Under the pieces are notes generated by a model that worked only from the letters and a program-made list of their open reading frames with translations, did no database searches and was not told where the DNA came from. From an uncultured Eubacterium sp. (GTDB lineage: Bacteria; Bacillota; Clostridia; Lachnospirales; CAG-274), in assembly GCA_900545305.1 (NCBI GenBank), contig UQYD01000026.1, positions 1 to 25,334 of the forward strand: 25,334 bases of DNA, written 5' to 3'. Positions 13,989 to 22,180 of this stretch are shown here, in pieces (within the stretch, counting starts at the first letter, position 1; every line of letters starts with the position of its first letter). A program made the translations under genes and the position numbers.

Positions 13989-15569
13989 TTAGAAATTATC
14001 ATCAACGGCAAGAGCTTCTACAAGGTCAATATCTGAATTTTTGTCCATAAATGTATTTAATGTATATTGATTTGCAAAAAGCAATATTGGTCTATCGAAA
14101 TGGTCATAAACTAATGTACATCTTGAATTTTCATATTCGTGAAGTTCCTCACCAGTTTTATTTCTTACCCATCTTGCAACACTAAAATTCATTGGCTCCA
14201 TTCTTACACTAGAATTGTATTCATTTAAAAGTCTATATTCAAAAACTTCAAACTGCAAAGCACCAACAGCCCCGAGAACAACTTCATTATATTCATTCTT
14301 ATATATCTGTATAGCACCTTCCTGAGCCAACTGGTCTACACCTTTTTGGAAATGCTTAGCACGCATCGTATCTACTGGTCTTACTCTCATAAATAATTCT
14401 GGAGGGAAAGTAGGGAGAGGTTCAAAGAAAAGTTTCTCTTTACTTGTTGTAAGAGTATCTCCTATCTGATAATTACCAGAATCATATATACCTATAATAT
14501 CACCAGCTATTGCTGTATCTACAGTTTCTCTCTCATTGGCCATTAACTGAGTAGACTGATTTAATTTCATAGCCTTGCCAGTTCTTGAAAGTGTGACTGC
14601 CATACCTCTTTCAAAAGTACCAGAACATATTCTTAAAAATGCAAGTCTATCTCTATGAGCAGGGTTCATATTTGCTTGAATCTTAAATATAAATCCAGAG
14701 AAAAAGCCATCTGTAGGTTGAACTTCTCCTGTAGTAGTTTTTCTTGCACCTGGAGCAGGGGACATATCTAAGAAGTGCTCTAAAAATTCTGTTACGCCAA
14801 AATCAGCAAGAGCAGTACCAAAAAATACTGGAGAAAGCTTTCCTTTAGAAATAAGGTCCATATCAAATTCATTGCCTGCACCATCAAGGAGTTCAATCTC
14901 ATCTCTTAAATTAGCTAAATTTTCGTGGAATAAAATATCATCTAACTGTTTATCAAAGACGCCTTCTTCCGAAAGCTGTATTGTTCTTTTTTCTTTAAAT
15001 AAGTGAACAACATTTTTTAATCTATCATATACACCTTCAAAATACGCACCATTGCCGATTGGCCATGTTACAGCAACAGAAGGTAAACCAAGAGCATTTT
15101 CAAGTTCTTCCAATAAAGAAAGAGGCTCATTTGCATCTCTATCTAACTTATTCATAAATGTAAAGATAGGAATACCTCTCATACTACATACTTTAAAAAG
15201 TTTTTCAGTCTGTGCTTCTACACCCTTCGCTGCGTCAATAACCATTACAGCAGAGTCAACAGACGTAAGTATTCTATACGTATCTTCACCGAAATCATTA
15301 TGTCCTGGTGTGTCCATAATAGATACTATTTTATTTTGATATTCAAACTGCATTACAGAGGAAGTAACAGAAATACCTCTCTGTTTTTCAATTTCCATCC
15401 AGTCAGATTTAGCACTTCTACCTTTTCTAGCCTTAACTGTACCAGCTTGGTGAATAGCTCCCCCATGAAGAAGTAATTTTTCAGTTAATGTAGTTTTACC
15501 TGCATCTGGGTGAGAAATAATACCAAAAATTCTTCGTTTATTTATTAAATTAATATCTGGTGTTGCCAT
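13989..15569 (-). CDS. prfC: Peptide chain release factor 3
   Basis: RF3 is a ribosome-associated GTPase that ejects RF1/RF2 after peptide release. The GTPase motifs are in order: G1 SHPDAGKTT, G2 RGISVTSS, G3 DTPGHNDF and G4 NKLDR, followed by the translation-factor beta-barrel and the RF3 C-terminal domain. At 526 residues it has the standard length, and the DTPGHNDFGEDTYR segment separates it from EF-G and tetracycline-protection proteins. AAAGGA precedes the ATG. It is monocistronic, with its own promoter upstream. Confidence 0.96.
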   Translation of the reverse strand: MATPDINLINKRRIFGIISHPDAGKTTLTEKLLLHGGAIHQAGTVKARKGRSAKSDWMEIEKQRGISVTSSVMQFEYQNKIVSIMDTPGHNDFGEDTYRILTSVDSAVMVIDAAKGVEAQTEKLFKVCSMRGIPIFTFMNKLDRDANEPLSLLEELENALGLPSVAVTWPIGNGAYFEGVYDRLKNVVHLFKEKRTIQLSEEGVFDKQLDDILFHENLANLRDEIELLDGAGNEFDMDLISKGKLSPVFFGTALADFGVTEFLEHFLDMSPAPGARKTTTGEVQPTDGFFSGFIFKIQANMNPAHRDRLAFLRICSGTFERGMAVTLSRTGKAMKLNQSTQLMANERETVDTAIAGDIIGIYDSGNYQIGDTLTTSKEKLFFEPLPTFPPELFMRVRPVDTMRAKHFQKGVDQLAQEGAIQIYKNEYNEVVLGAVGALQFEVFEYRLLNEYNSSVRMEPMNFSVARWVRNKTGEELHEYENSRCTLVYDHFDRPILLFANQYTLNTFMDKNSDIDLVEALAVDDNF

Positions 15570-15605
15570 AAGTAAATTTTTCCTTTCTATGATTACAATA
15601 CTTCT

Positions 15606-15634
15606 ATTGTATGATATATTGGTGATTGTTTCAA
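15606..15634 (-). promoter_or_regulatory. Promoter of prfC
   Basis: On the minus strand TTGAAA (15629-15634) and TACAAT (15606-15611) are separated by 17 bp, with a start about 30 nt before the prfC ATG. Confidence 0.8.
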
Positions 15635-15761
15635 GTAAAATTTTGAAATTATATTAAATAATCTACATAAATGCTCTTATATATACCTATTTAGTTCCTT
15701 TTTAAACTATTATTTCCACATATTCCATATATTTATCATTTATTTATAGTGTATATTACCG

Positions 15762-15786
15762 TATAATAGCTTTCATAGACGTCTAT
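15762..15786 (+). promoter_or_regulatory. Probable promoter and 12-bp palindrome before the CAP gene
   Basis: A perfect TATAAT at 15762-15767 has only a weak -35 (TTTATT at 15739-15744). The predicted start near 15774 abuts the perfect palindrome ATAGACGTCTAT (15775-15786), an operator candidate by position. Palindromes of this size are expected by chance in a sequence like this, so the operator role is weak. Confidence 0.4.
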
Positions 15787-15827
15787 CTGAAACTGTTATA
15801 AATTTGCAACTTGAAAAGGAGAATATT

Positions 15828-16655
15828 ATGAAAAAGACAATTATAATAACGGTACTTGCTACTGTTGCAATGACATTTTCTGTAAATGCAGAAACAACAA
15901 ATAAAAATTTACATATTGAAACTATAAATAAACAATGCAATGCTAATTTTACTGAAAGTACTACTTTTTCACAAAATTGTGAAACAACTACAAAGTTAAA
16001 TTGTATATGGACAACTGAAACTACTACTTATACAGAGCAAAAGCCAATAACTTTACCTACTACGGAAATAACAACTTCTGAAGATTCCACAGAAGTGACT
16101 ACAGAATCTAAACCAACTTTTGAATTTACTACAGAAGCTACTACTCAAACTAAACCAACTACTGAATTCACCACAGAAGTAACTACTAATACAACAAATA
16201 CTTTTGAAACAACTACAAAAGTTACTACAACAAAGCCTACTACAGAGGCATCTACAGAAACTACAACCATTTCTCAGGACAGTTTAAACTATAGTACTCA
16301 AGTTTTGAATTTAGTAAATAAGCACAGAAGAGAAAATGGTTTAAAAGAACTTACACTAAATTCAAACTTATCTGATGTAGCACAAATTAAAGCAGAAGAT
16401 ATGAAAAATAACAATTATTTTTCACATACATCTCCTACATATGGTTCACCTTTTGATATGATGAAACAATTTGGTATATCTTATAAAACAGCAGGTGAAA
16501 ATATTGCTAAGGGACAAAAAACACCTGAAGCAGTTGTAAATGCTTGGATGAATTCAGAAGGGCATAGAGCTAATATTTTAAATGCAAACTATACACAAAT
16601 GGGACTCGGATATACTAATGGAACTGTGTACTGGTGTCAAATGTTTATTGGTTAA
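15828..16655 (+). CDS. Secreted CAP/SCP-domain protein with Thr-rich linker
   Basis: The 275-residue product has a signal peptide (cleavage near VNA at residue 21). About 130 low-complexity residues follow, rich in Thr, Glu and Pro with degenerate blocks such as TKPTTEFTTEVTT. A C-terminal CAP domain (about 157-275) resembles Bacillus YkwD. CAP signatures visible are LVNKHRRENGL, YFSHTSP, AGENIAKG, AWMNSEGHRANIL and GLGYTNGTVYWCQMF. The His and Glu residues typical of the CAP cavity are present. The repeat region probably acts as an extended wall-spanning or glycosylated linker. The ATG at 15828 follows AAGGAG. Bacterial CAP proteins have no settled function; many are linked to spores or cell surfaces. 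Confidence 0.9.
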   Translation: MKKTIIITVLATVAMTFSVNAETTNKNLHIETINKQCNANFTESTTFSQNCETTTKLNCIWTTETTTYTEQKPITLPTTEITTSEDSTEVTTESKPTFEFTTEATTQTKPTTEFTTEVTTNTTNTFETTTKVTTTKPTTEASTETTTISQDSLNYSTQVLNLVNKHRRENGLKELTLNSNLSDVAQIKAEDMKNNNYFSHTSPTYGSPFDMMKQFGISYKTAGENIAKGQKTPEAVVNAWMNSEGHRANILNANYTQMGLGYTNGTVYWCQMFIG

Positions 16656-16667
16656 TACATAATAATA

Positions 16668-16692
16668 ACCCTAGTCATTAATTGACTAGGGT
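16668..16692. terminator. Shared hairpin between the CAP gene and the exonuclease gene
   Basis: A perfect 10-bp stem, ACCCTAGTCA (16668-16677) with its complement at 16683-16692, has a 5-nt loop. It lies between convergent genes. The T tracts are poor on both strands, and the last codons and stop of the minus-strand exonuclease lie within the hairpin. Confidence 0.6.
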
Positions 16693-17325
16693 ATTGTTGT
16701 ATCTACACTGTATAATCTTGTATAATGAACACGTCGCCAATGCGTCATAATATGCCCTATGAGCATGATCTAACTTTATATTAAAATGCTTTGTTAAATA
16801 ATTTAAGTTATGCTTTGCACAATCCTTATTGAATCTACGACTTAATAATAATGTATCCAAAACATTGTTATTTATTTCATAACCCAGCCTATGAGCATTA
16901 GAAATCAAAAATCCCATATCGAAACGAGCATTATGGGCAACTAATGGAAAATCACCTATAAACTCTAAAAACTTAGGAAGAACATATTCTATCGTAGGGC
17001 TATCTTCAACCATACAATTTGTAATATTAACGACCCTTGATATCCTAGCTGTAATATATTGCATGGGATTAATTAACTGACTAAAAGAATCCACAATGTT
17101 ATTATCAATAACCTTTACAGCACCAACCTCAATAATTCTATTTACTGATGGATTCATCCCAGTAGTTTCAAAATCAAAAACAACATAACTATCAACATTT
17201 GGAACTAATATCTTTTTGTAATTTATATCATTACAACTTATTTTCTTTTTTGTATTATTACTTTCTATCGAAAATTCTTTATTTATATCAGACTTTTTAA
17301 TTAAATAATCAAGGAAAGCATCCAT
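16678..17325 (-). CDS. DnaQ-like 3'-5' exonuclease (DEDDh)
   Basis: The single-domain protein has 215 residues. Exo I is FDFETTG (catalytic D51 and E53), Exo II is AHNARFDMGFL, and Exo III is HRAYYDAL with the final acidic residue and histidine. This is the proofreading fold found in the PolC exonuclease domain, DnaQ and the DinG N-terminus, here alone after a roughly 45-residue charged N-terminal segment. Its ATG overlaps the lexA stop by one base, so it is translated from the lexA mRNA and probably shares LexA control. A role in DNA repair or in trimming single-stranded ends is likely; the exact substrate is not known. Confidence 0.9.
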   Translation of the reverse strand: MDAFLDYLIKKSDINKEFSIESNNTKKKISCNDINYKKILVPNVDSYVVFDFETTGMNPSVNRIIEVGAVKVIDNNIVDSFSQLINPMQYITARISRVVNITNCMVEDSPTIEYVLPKFLEFIGDFPLVAHNARFDMGFLISNAHRLGYEINNNVLDTLLLSRRFNKDCAKHNLNYLTKHFNIKLDHAHRAYYDALATCSLYKIIQCRYNNTLVN

Positions 17326-17945
17326 TATTTAAAACTCCTAAACAACCCTTTTACTAGTCCTAGTATGGTACAATCTTTTACATAAATAGGTTCATAAGAA
17401 TCATTTTCTGGTTGTAACCTTATATATTCTTCCTCTTTAAAATATCTTTTACAAGTTGCAGAATCATCAATCATAGCAATAACTATATCATTATTTTCAG
17501 CTGTATTTTGCTGTTTTACCAATACTAAATCACCATTAAATATACCAGCATTTGTCATACTATTTCCCTTTATTTTTAACATAAAGTTCTCAGTACCAGA
17601 AATATATTCTGCTGGTACAGGAAAATACCCATCTATATTTTCTGTTGCTAATATTGGTTCACCAGCTGCAACAGTTCCGACTATAGGAATATTGCAATAC
17701 TCAACATTATCATTATTGGTATTATAAAAATCATCTTCCAATATTTCTATACATCTATTTTTTGACTTAGGTCTAGCAATATATCCCTTAGCTTCTAAGT
17801 TATTCAAATGCAGATGAATAGAAGATGTAGACGAAAGACCAACAGCCTTTCCCATTTCTCTAATTGTAGGAGGTACGCCTTTAGAACGAACCTCTTTTTT
17901 TATAAATTCATATATTTCTCGTTGCTTTGGAGTCAAATCATCCAT
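17325..17945 (-). CDS. lexA: LexA repressor
   Basis: LexA represses SOS genes and cleaves itself when RecA filaments form. The N-terminal winged helix (about 1-66, with PPTIREMGKAVGLSSTSSIH) binds DNA. The cleavage site is A94-G95 in GTVAAGEP, and the Ser-Lys dyad is S129 (GNSMTNAG) and K166. The 206 residues match Bacillus LexA (205). I chose the ATG at 17945 because AAAGG lies about 9 nt upstream; an in-frame extension from 17978 has no such site. It forms an operon with the downstream exonuclease and is transcribed away from spoIIA. I found no convincing GAACnnnnGTTC box at its promoter. Confidence 0.95.
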   Translation of the reverse strand: MDDLTPKQREIYEFIKKEVRSKGVPPTIREMGKAVGLSSTSSIHLHLNNLEAKGYIARPKSKNRCIEILEDDFYNTNNDNVEYCNIPIVGTVAAGEPILATENIDGYFPVPAEYISGTENFMLKIKGNSMTNAGIFNGDLVLVKQQNTAENNDIVIAMIDDSATCKRYFKEEEYIRLQPENDSYEPIYVKDCTILGLVKGLFRSFK

Positions 17946-17979
17946 AGTAACCAACCTTTCGAAATTATTTTCTACCACT

Positions 17980-18007
17980 ATTCTATCATATTTTGGCGAA
18001 AACGCAA
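17980..18007 (-). promoter_or_regulatory. Promoter of lexA
   Basis: On the minus strand TTGCGT (18002-18007), a 16-bp spacer ending in TGA, and TAGAAT (17980-17985) form an extended -10 promoter, with a start about 28 nt before the ATG. Confidence 0.65.
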
Positions 18008-18039
18008 GTATTTTAGGATAATTTGTTCGATTATTTTTA

Positions 18040-18067
18040 TTGAAAGATTAGATAAATATTGTAAAAT
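18040..18067 (+). promoter_or_regulatory. Possible sigma-A-like promoter of spoIIA
   Basis: TTGAAA (18040-18045) and TAAAAT (18062-18067) are 16 bp apart, giving a start about 24 nt before the spoIIAA TTG. In Bacillus this operon uses sigma-H. A tentative AGGATAA at 18015-18021 has no GAAT at the right distance, so I cannot support a sigma-H promoter. Confidence 0.4.
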
Positions 18068-18097
18068 AAATATATAGACGAAAGGGAGGGTAACATT

Positions 18098-18466
18098 TTG
18101 AAATATCATACAGAAATAATAGATAAAATATTAATATTACATTTATTTGGAGATTTTGACCATAGCAATTCAGAATTAATTAAAAATCGTGTACGAAAAG
18201 AATTAAATATTAATAACTGTAACAGTCTAATTGTAGATTTTTCGATGGTTGATTTTATGGATAGCTCTGCCATTGGCATGCTAATAGGTAGATATAAAGA
18301 TATAACTCTACTTGGAGGTAAAATTGCTGTCTGTGGTATAAAAGGTAATCTTGAAAGAATATATACCTTATCAGGACTTTATAAAATAATTGAAAACAAA
18401 GATACCGTTGAAAAGGCTATAGAATATATTAACGGAGGATGTACATATGAACAAAGTAAAAATTGA
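18098..18466 (+). CDS. spoIIAA: Anti-sigma-F factor antagonist SpoIIAA
   Basis: This is a STAS-domain protein of 122 residues. In its unphosphorylated form it binds SpoIIAB and releases sigma-F in the forespore; SpoIIAB phosphorylates it on serine. The phosphorylation loop MDSSAIGMLIGRYK carries the target, by position Ser57. The start is a TTG at 18098, preceded by AAAGGGAGGG at 18081-18090; no in-frame ATG fits. The gene overlaps spoIIAB by 20 nt, the usual coupling that keeps partner ratios fixed. Confidence 0.94.
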   Translation: MKYHTEIIDKILILHLFGDFDHSNSELIKNRVRKELNINNCNSLIVDFSMVDFMDSSAIGMLIGRYKDITLLGGKIAVCGIKGNLERIYTLSGLYKIIENKDTVEKAIEYINGGCTYEQSKN

Positions 18467-18857
18467 ATTTGATGCTATACCACAAAACGAGGCCTTTGCT
18501 AGAATGGCTATCTCTGGATTTATAATGTATCTTGACCCTACAATTAATGATATGGCAGACATTAAAACAGCTGTATCTGAAGCAGTAACTAACTCTATAA
18601 TTCATGGTTATGACAACAAAGGTGGAAAAATATTTTTAAATGCAGAAATAGAAGAAAAAAAACTACACATAGAAGTAGTAGATAGAGGAAGTGGTATAGA
18701 TAATGTGGAAAAAGCTAGAAAACCTCTATACACTACAAAACCTCACGAAGAACGTTCTGGACTTGGCTTTACCGTTATGGAAGCTTTTATGGACTATTTA
18801 GAGGTTATTTCTGAAGTTGGAGAAGGGACAACCATAATAATGGAAAAACAGTTATAG
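18447..18857 (+). CDS. spoIIAB: Anti-sigma-F factor and kinase SpoIIAB
   Basis: The 136-residue GHKL-family serine kinase holds sigma-F inactive before asymmetric division and phosphorylates SpoIIAA with ATP. The ATP site shows the N box EAVTNSIIHGY, the G1 box DRGSGID and the G2 box ERSGLGFTVM. GGAGG lies inside the end of spoIIAA, 7 nt before the ATG. It is followed by sigF after 10 nt, the universal spoIIA order. Confidence 0.96.
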   Translation: MNKVKIEFDAIPQNEAFARMAISGFIMYLDPTINDMADIKTAVSEAVTNSIIHGYDNKGGKIFLNAEIEEKKLHIEVVDRGSGIDNVEKARKPLYTTKPHEERSGLGFTVMEAFMDYLEVISEVGEGTTIIMEKQL

Positions 18858-18867
18858 GTGTAAATTT

Positions 18868-19581
18868 ATGGACGAAATAATTTCTTTAATAAAAAAAGCT
18901 CAAGCTGGAGATAAAAAAGCCTATGAAATTATTCTCGAAAAAAACAAAGGATTAATATGGAATATAGTAAATAAATTTAATAACAGGAATGCAGATAAAG
19001 ATGACTTATTTCAACTCGGTTCTATAGGATTAATAAAATGTATCAAAAACTTTGATTTAACTTATGATGTAAAATTTTCAACCTATGCTGTTCCTATGAT
19101 ATACGGTGAAATCAGAAGATTTTTGAGAGATGATGGAATAATAAAAGTAAGTAGGACATTGAAAGAAATTTCTACTAAGGCTAATAGAGAAAGAGAAAAC
19201 TATATAAAAAATTATAATATTGAACCAGATATAAAAACATTAGCAAAAATCGTAAATGTTAGCGTTGAAGAATTAGTTTCAGCATTAGACTCAAGCAAAA
19301 TTGTGGAATCTATAGATAACGAAGATAATACTGAAAACAACTTTTCTATTAAAGATAAACTTCCGTCAAATATAAATGAAAGTGAATTAATAATTAATAA
19401 AATTGATTTAAATACAACAATGAACAAACTATCCATAGAAGATAGAAAGGTAATACAATTACGTTATTTTCAAGACAAAACTCAAACACAAGTAGCTAAA
19501 ATTATGGGCATTTCTCAAGTACAAGTATCAAGAATGGAAAAAAAGATATTGTTAAAAATGAAAAAACTTTTGGCTGGGTAG
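18868..19581 (+). CDS. sigF: RNA polymerase sigma-F factor
   Basis: Sigma-F is the first forespore-specific sigma factor. The 237 residues contain region 2 (DKDDLFQLGSIGLIKCIKNF, then KFSTYAVPMIYGEIRRFLRD), region 3 with RTLKEIS, and region 4 with QTQVAKIMGISQVQVSRME as the -35-binding helix-turn-helix. The flanking spoIIAA-spoIIAB genes and downstream spoVA genes separate it from the related sigma-B and sigma-G. Lysine codons are 27 AAA to 3 AAG, the opposite of rpsB. A strong hairpin lies 20 nt after the stop. Confidence 0.96.
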   Translation: MDEIISLIKKAQAGDKKAYEIILEKNKGLIWNIVNKFNNRNADKDDLFQLGSIGLIKCIKNFDLTYDVKFSTYAVPMIYGEIRRFLRDDGIIKVSRTLKEISTKANRERENYIKNYNIEPDIKTLAKIVNVSVEELVSALDSSKIVESIDNEDNTENNFSIKDKLPSNINESELIINKIDLNTTMNKLSIEDRKVIQLRYFQDKTQTQVAKIMGISQVQVSRMEKKILLKMKKLLAG

Positions 19582-19601
19582 TATAAATTTTAATATTCTG
19601 A

Positions 19602-19642
19602 TAAAAATAGTATTGTGCAAATAAAGTACAATACTATTTTTA
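19602..19642 (+). terminator. Terminator-like hairpin between sigF and spoVAA
   Basis: A perfect 15-bp stem (19602-19616 with 19628-19642) has an 11-nt loop, and a T5 run lies in the 3' arm (19637-19641). It sits only 14 nt before the spoVAA start and touches its ribosome binding site GGTGG. It should end spoIIA transcription unless read through. Confidence 0.8.
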
Positions 19643-19655
19643 TATGGTGGTAACT

Positions 19656-20282
19656 ATGGATATATACATTAAACCTGAAAAAAAAATTATTACATCTAAG
19701 TTAGGGAAGGTTAAAATTAAAGATGTTGCTAAAGTATACGTTGATGATACGTCTCTTTTAAAACACATTAATAATTTAACCGTATTAAGCATTAAAGATA
19801 ATAACAATAAATGTTATCTAATTACCGTTATAGATATTATTAATATCATAAATAACAGTGCAAAAGGAAATACAATATCAAATGTAGGGGAGATTGACAC
19901 AGTTGTTGAATACAGAAAGAATTTAGAACAGAATAATTACTGGAAATGGACAAAAATCGTTGGAATTATGATAATTTTATTTGCAGGGTCTGCTACTGCC
20001 ATAATGAGTTTTCATTCTGATGTACAAATGGCAGCTGTTTTTGAAAATTACTATTATATTTTCTTCAAAAAAAAGATAGAAAACCCTATGATTATAAATC
20101 TACCTTATTCCATAGGTATAGCTGTTGGTATTATAGTATTTTTTAATCATTTTTGTGGCAAAAAAATCACAAGTGACCCAACACCTATAGAAGTAGAAAT
20201 GACTGAATATGAAAAACAAATAGAGGATAATATAATTGACACTTTATCAACAGAAGGGGGCAAAACAAATGGCAATAGCTAA
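19656..20282 (+). CDS. spoVAA: Stage V sporulation protein AA
   Basis: The 208-residue protein belongs to the SpoVA set, which moves Ca-dipicolinic acid into the forming spore and out during germination. A soluble N-terminal domain (about 1-90) is followed by two predicted membrane segments (KIVGIMIILFAGSATAIM and INLPYSIGIAVGIIVFF) and an acidic tail, as in Bacillus SpoVAA (206 residues). The ATG at 19656 follows GGTGG; the ATG at 19644 overlaps that site. It overlaps spoVAB by 14 nt. Confidence 0.9.
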   Translation: MDIYIKPEKKIITSKLGKVKIKDVAKVYVDDTSLLKHINNLTVLSIKDNNNKCYLITVIDIINIINNSAKGNTISNVGEIDTVVEYRKNLEQNNYWKWTKIVGIMIILFAGSATAIMSFHSDVQMAAVFENYYYIFFKKKIENPMIINLPYSIGIAVGIIVFFNHFCGKKITSDPTPIEVEMTEYEKQIEDNIIDTLSTEGGKTNGNS

Positions 20283-20700
20283 ATATATTGTCTTCTCTTT
20301 GTTAGGCTTCGGTGGTGGAATTGTAATATCCGGAGCAGTTTTTGCTTTTATTGCTATCATTGGTGTTGTTCCAAGACTTGCCCAGAAATCTCATACAGAA
20401 AAATATATTAAATTATATGAAGAAGCTATAATATGGGGTGGTATCTTAGGGGCATCTTGTCTTTCTTTTGACTTTTATTTCCCAATCGGAATAATTGGCA
20501 CCATTATATTTTCATTGTCTATTGGTATTTTTTATGGTGTTGTTGCAGTTTCTCTTGCTGAGGTTTTGAATGTACTGCCTATAATACATCGAAGGTTCAA
20601 TTTAAATAAAGGTTTGCAATATTTTTTGTTATCTTTAGCCTTGGGAAAGGCATTCGGATCAATCTTATATTATACAATATTTGGATTTTACAGAAAGTAG
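20269..20700 (+). CDS. spoVAB: Stage V sporulation protein AB
   Basis: This 143-residue integral membrane protein has about four hydrophobic segments and carries the conserved IIGVVPRLAQKSHTEKYI region of SpoVAB. The ATG at 20269 follows GAAGGGGG and is preferred over an upstream start at 20236 inside spoVAA. SpoVAB is sporadic in clostridia, while AC, AD and AE are near universal, so this genome keeps the fuller set. Confidence 0.9.
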   Translation: MAIAKYIVFSLLGFGGGIVISGAVFAFIAIIGVVPRLAQKSHTEKYIKLYEEAIIWGGILGASCLSFDFYFPIGIIGTIIFSLSIGIFYGVVAVSLAEVLNVLPIIHRRFNLNKGLQYFLLSLALGKAFGSILYYTIFGFYRK

Positions 20701-20709
20701 GAATATAAT

Positions 20710-21153
20710 ATGTCAAAAATTGTTTCTAATAATGAATATTCTAAAATGGTACAAAAAGCTTCTCCTAATAGTCCTATTATTAATAATTGTTTTAAAGCCT
20801 TTTTAATAGGGGGATTGATTTGTGATTTAGGTCAATTTTTTATTAATACATTTAAAAGATTAGGTTATACTATTGAACAGTCTACTTCTTATACATCTAT
20901 AATACTAATCTTCATTGCTTCTCTTCTTACAGGTCTTGGTATATATAGCAAAATAGGCAAATTTGCTGGTGCAGGTTCCATAGTTCCAATCACAGGTTTT
21001 TCCAACTCTGTTACAGCTCCAGCAATAGAATTTAAAAAAGAAGGCTTAATATTAGGTTTGGGAGCTAAAATCTTTATTATCGCTGGCCCGGTTATATTGT
21101 ATGGCATACTAGCATCTATGGTTGTAGGTATTTTTTATTATATATTCAAATAG
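20710..21153 (+). CDS. spoVAC: Stage V sporulation protein AC
   Basis: The 147-residue membrane protein shows the SpoVAC/AE signature FKAFLIGGLICDLGQF and FAGAGSIVPITGFSNSV. In Bacillus SpoVAC acts as a mechanosensitive channel for dipicolinic acid release in germination. It starts 9 nt after spoVAB and is followed 10 nt later by spoVAD. It resembles spoVAE at 22181, its paralog in the same operon. Confidence 0.95.
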   Translation: MSKIVSNNEYSKMVQKASPNSPIINNCFKAFLIGGLICDLGQFFINTFKRLGYTIEQSTSYTSIILIFIASLLTGLGIYSKIGKFAGAGSIVPITGFSNSVTAPAIEFKKEGLILGLGAKIFIIAGPVILYGILASMVVGIFYYIFK

Positions 21154-21163
21154 AGGTAAAATT

Positions 21164-22171
21164 ATGGCAAAGCATATTGGAAAACAATCTATATTATTCG
21201 AAAAAAATATTTCCATAAGAGAAACTTCGTCTATTGTAGGGAAAAAAGAAGGAGAAGGTCCTTTATCTGAATTTTTTGATATTATCGTCGAAGACTCTAT
21301 GTTTGGACAAGAAAGTTGGGAAAAAGCTGAAAGCGAGTTTGTAAATGCTAACATCAAAAACTTAATAGAAAAATCAAATTTAACTAATGATAAAATAGAT
21401 TACATTATAACTGGTGATTTATTAAACCAATGTTGTGGTTCAACCTTTGGAGTAAAAAACTTTAATATTCCACTGTTCAGCATTTTTGGAGCTTGCTCTA
21501 CAATGGGCGAAGCATTGAGTCTTGGTGCAATATTAATAGAAAGCGGAGGAGCTAAAAATATAATTGTAGGAGCATCAAGTCATTTTTGTTCAGCAGAAAA
21601 ACAATTTCGATTTCCTATGGGATTAGGCAACCAACGTCCTCAAACTTCTACATGGACAGTTACTGGTCATGGTGGTGCTATTCTTTCTGATAATAACAGT
21701 AGTCCATATATTAAGGGTATAACAACTGGAAAAATTGTAGATTATGGAATTACTGATGCAAATAATATGGGTGCTGCTATGGCTCCAGCTGCAGCAGATT
21801 TAATATTAAATAATTTCCAAGATTTTAATATTCAGCCAGATTACTATGATTTAATAATTACAGGTGATTTAGGATATGTTGGGAGTAATTTATTAAAAGA
21901 GTTGATAAAAAAAGAAGGATACAATATAGATAAACAACATATTGATTGTGGTATTGAAATTTATGATAAAAAAACTCAAGATACCCATTCAGGTGGTAGT
22001 GGTTGTGCTTGTTCTGCTGTAACATTTTGCGGAAAAATATTCCACCAACTTAAAAGTAAAAATTTAAATAGAATATTATTTATTCCAACAGGAGCATTAA
22101 TGAGCCCCACAAGCCTCCAACAGGGGGAAAATATAGCTGGTATTGCTCATGGTGTTATTATTGAAAATTGA
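21164..22171 (+). CDS. spoVAD: Stage V sporulation protein AD
   Basis: SpoVAD has a thiolase-like fold, sits on the spore inner membrane and binds dipicolinic acid. The 335 residues include LFSIFGACSTMGEALSLGA, which carries the Cys of the thiolase fold, and TVTGHGGAILS and HSGGSGCACSAVTF, all typical of SpoVAD. No membrane segment is needed. AGAGG precedes the ATG. It sits between the two SpoVAC-like channel genes, as in other spore formers. Confidence 0.96.
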   Translation: MAKHIGKQSILFEKNISIRETSSIVGKKEGEGPLSEFFDIIVEDSMFGQESWEKAESEFVNANIKNLIEKSNLTNDKIDYIITGDLLNQCCGSTFGVKNFNIPLFSIFGACSTMGEALSLGAILIESGGAKNIIVGASSHFCSAEKQFRFPMGLGNQRPQTSTWTVTGHGGAILSDNNSSPYIKGITTGKIVDYGITDANNMGAAMAPAAADLILNNFQDFNIQPDYYDLIITGDLGYVGSNLLKELIKKEGYNIDKQHIDCGIEIYDKKTQDTHSGGSGCACSAVTFCGKIFHQLKSKNLNRILFIPTGALMSPTSLQQGENIAGIAHGVIIEN

Positions 22172-22180
22172 GGTGATTTT

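Noticed and set aside
17946..18035. LexA box at the lexA promoter (CGAAC half-site near 18025-18029 on the minus strand)
   Set aside because: The second half does not match GTTC or GTTT, so this is only a chance half-site.
18010..18050. Sigma-H promoter before spoIIAA (AGGATAA at 18015-18021)
   Set aside because: No GAAT element occurs at the expected distance; the nearest GAAA is several bases too far.
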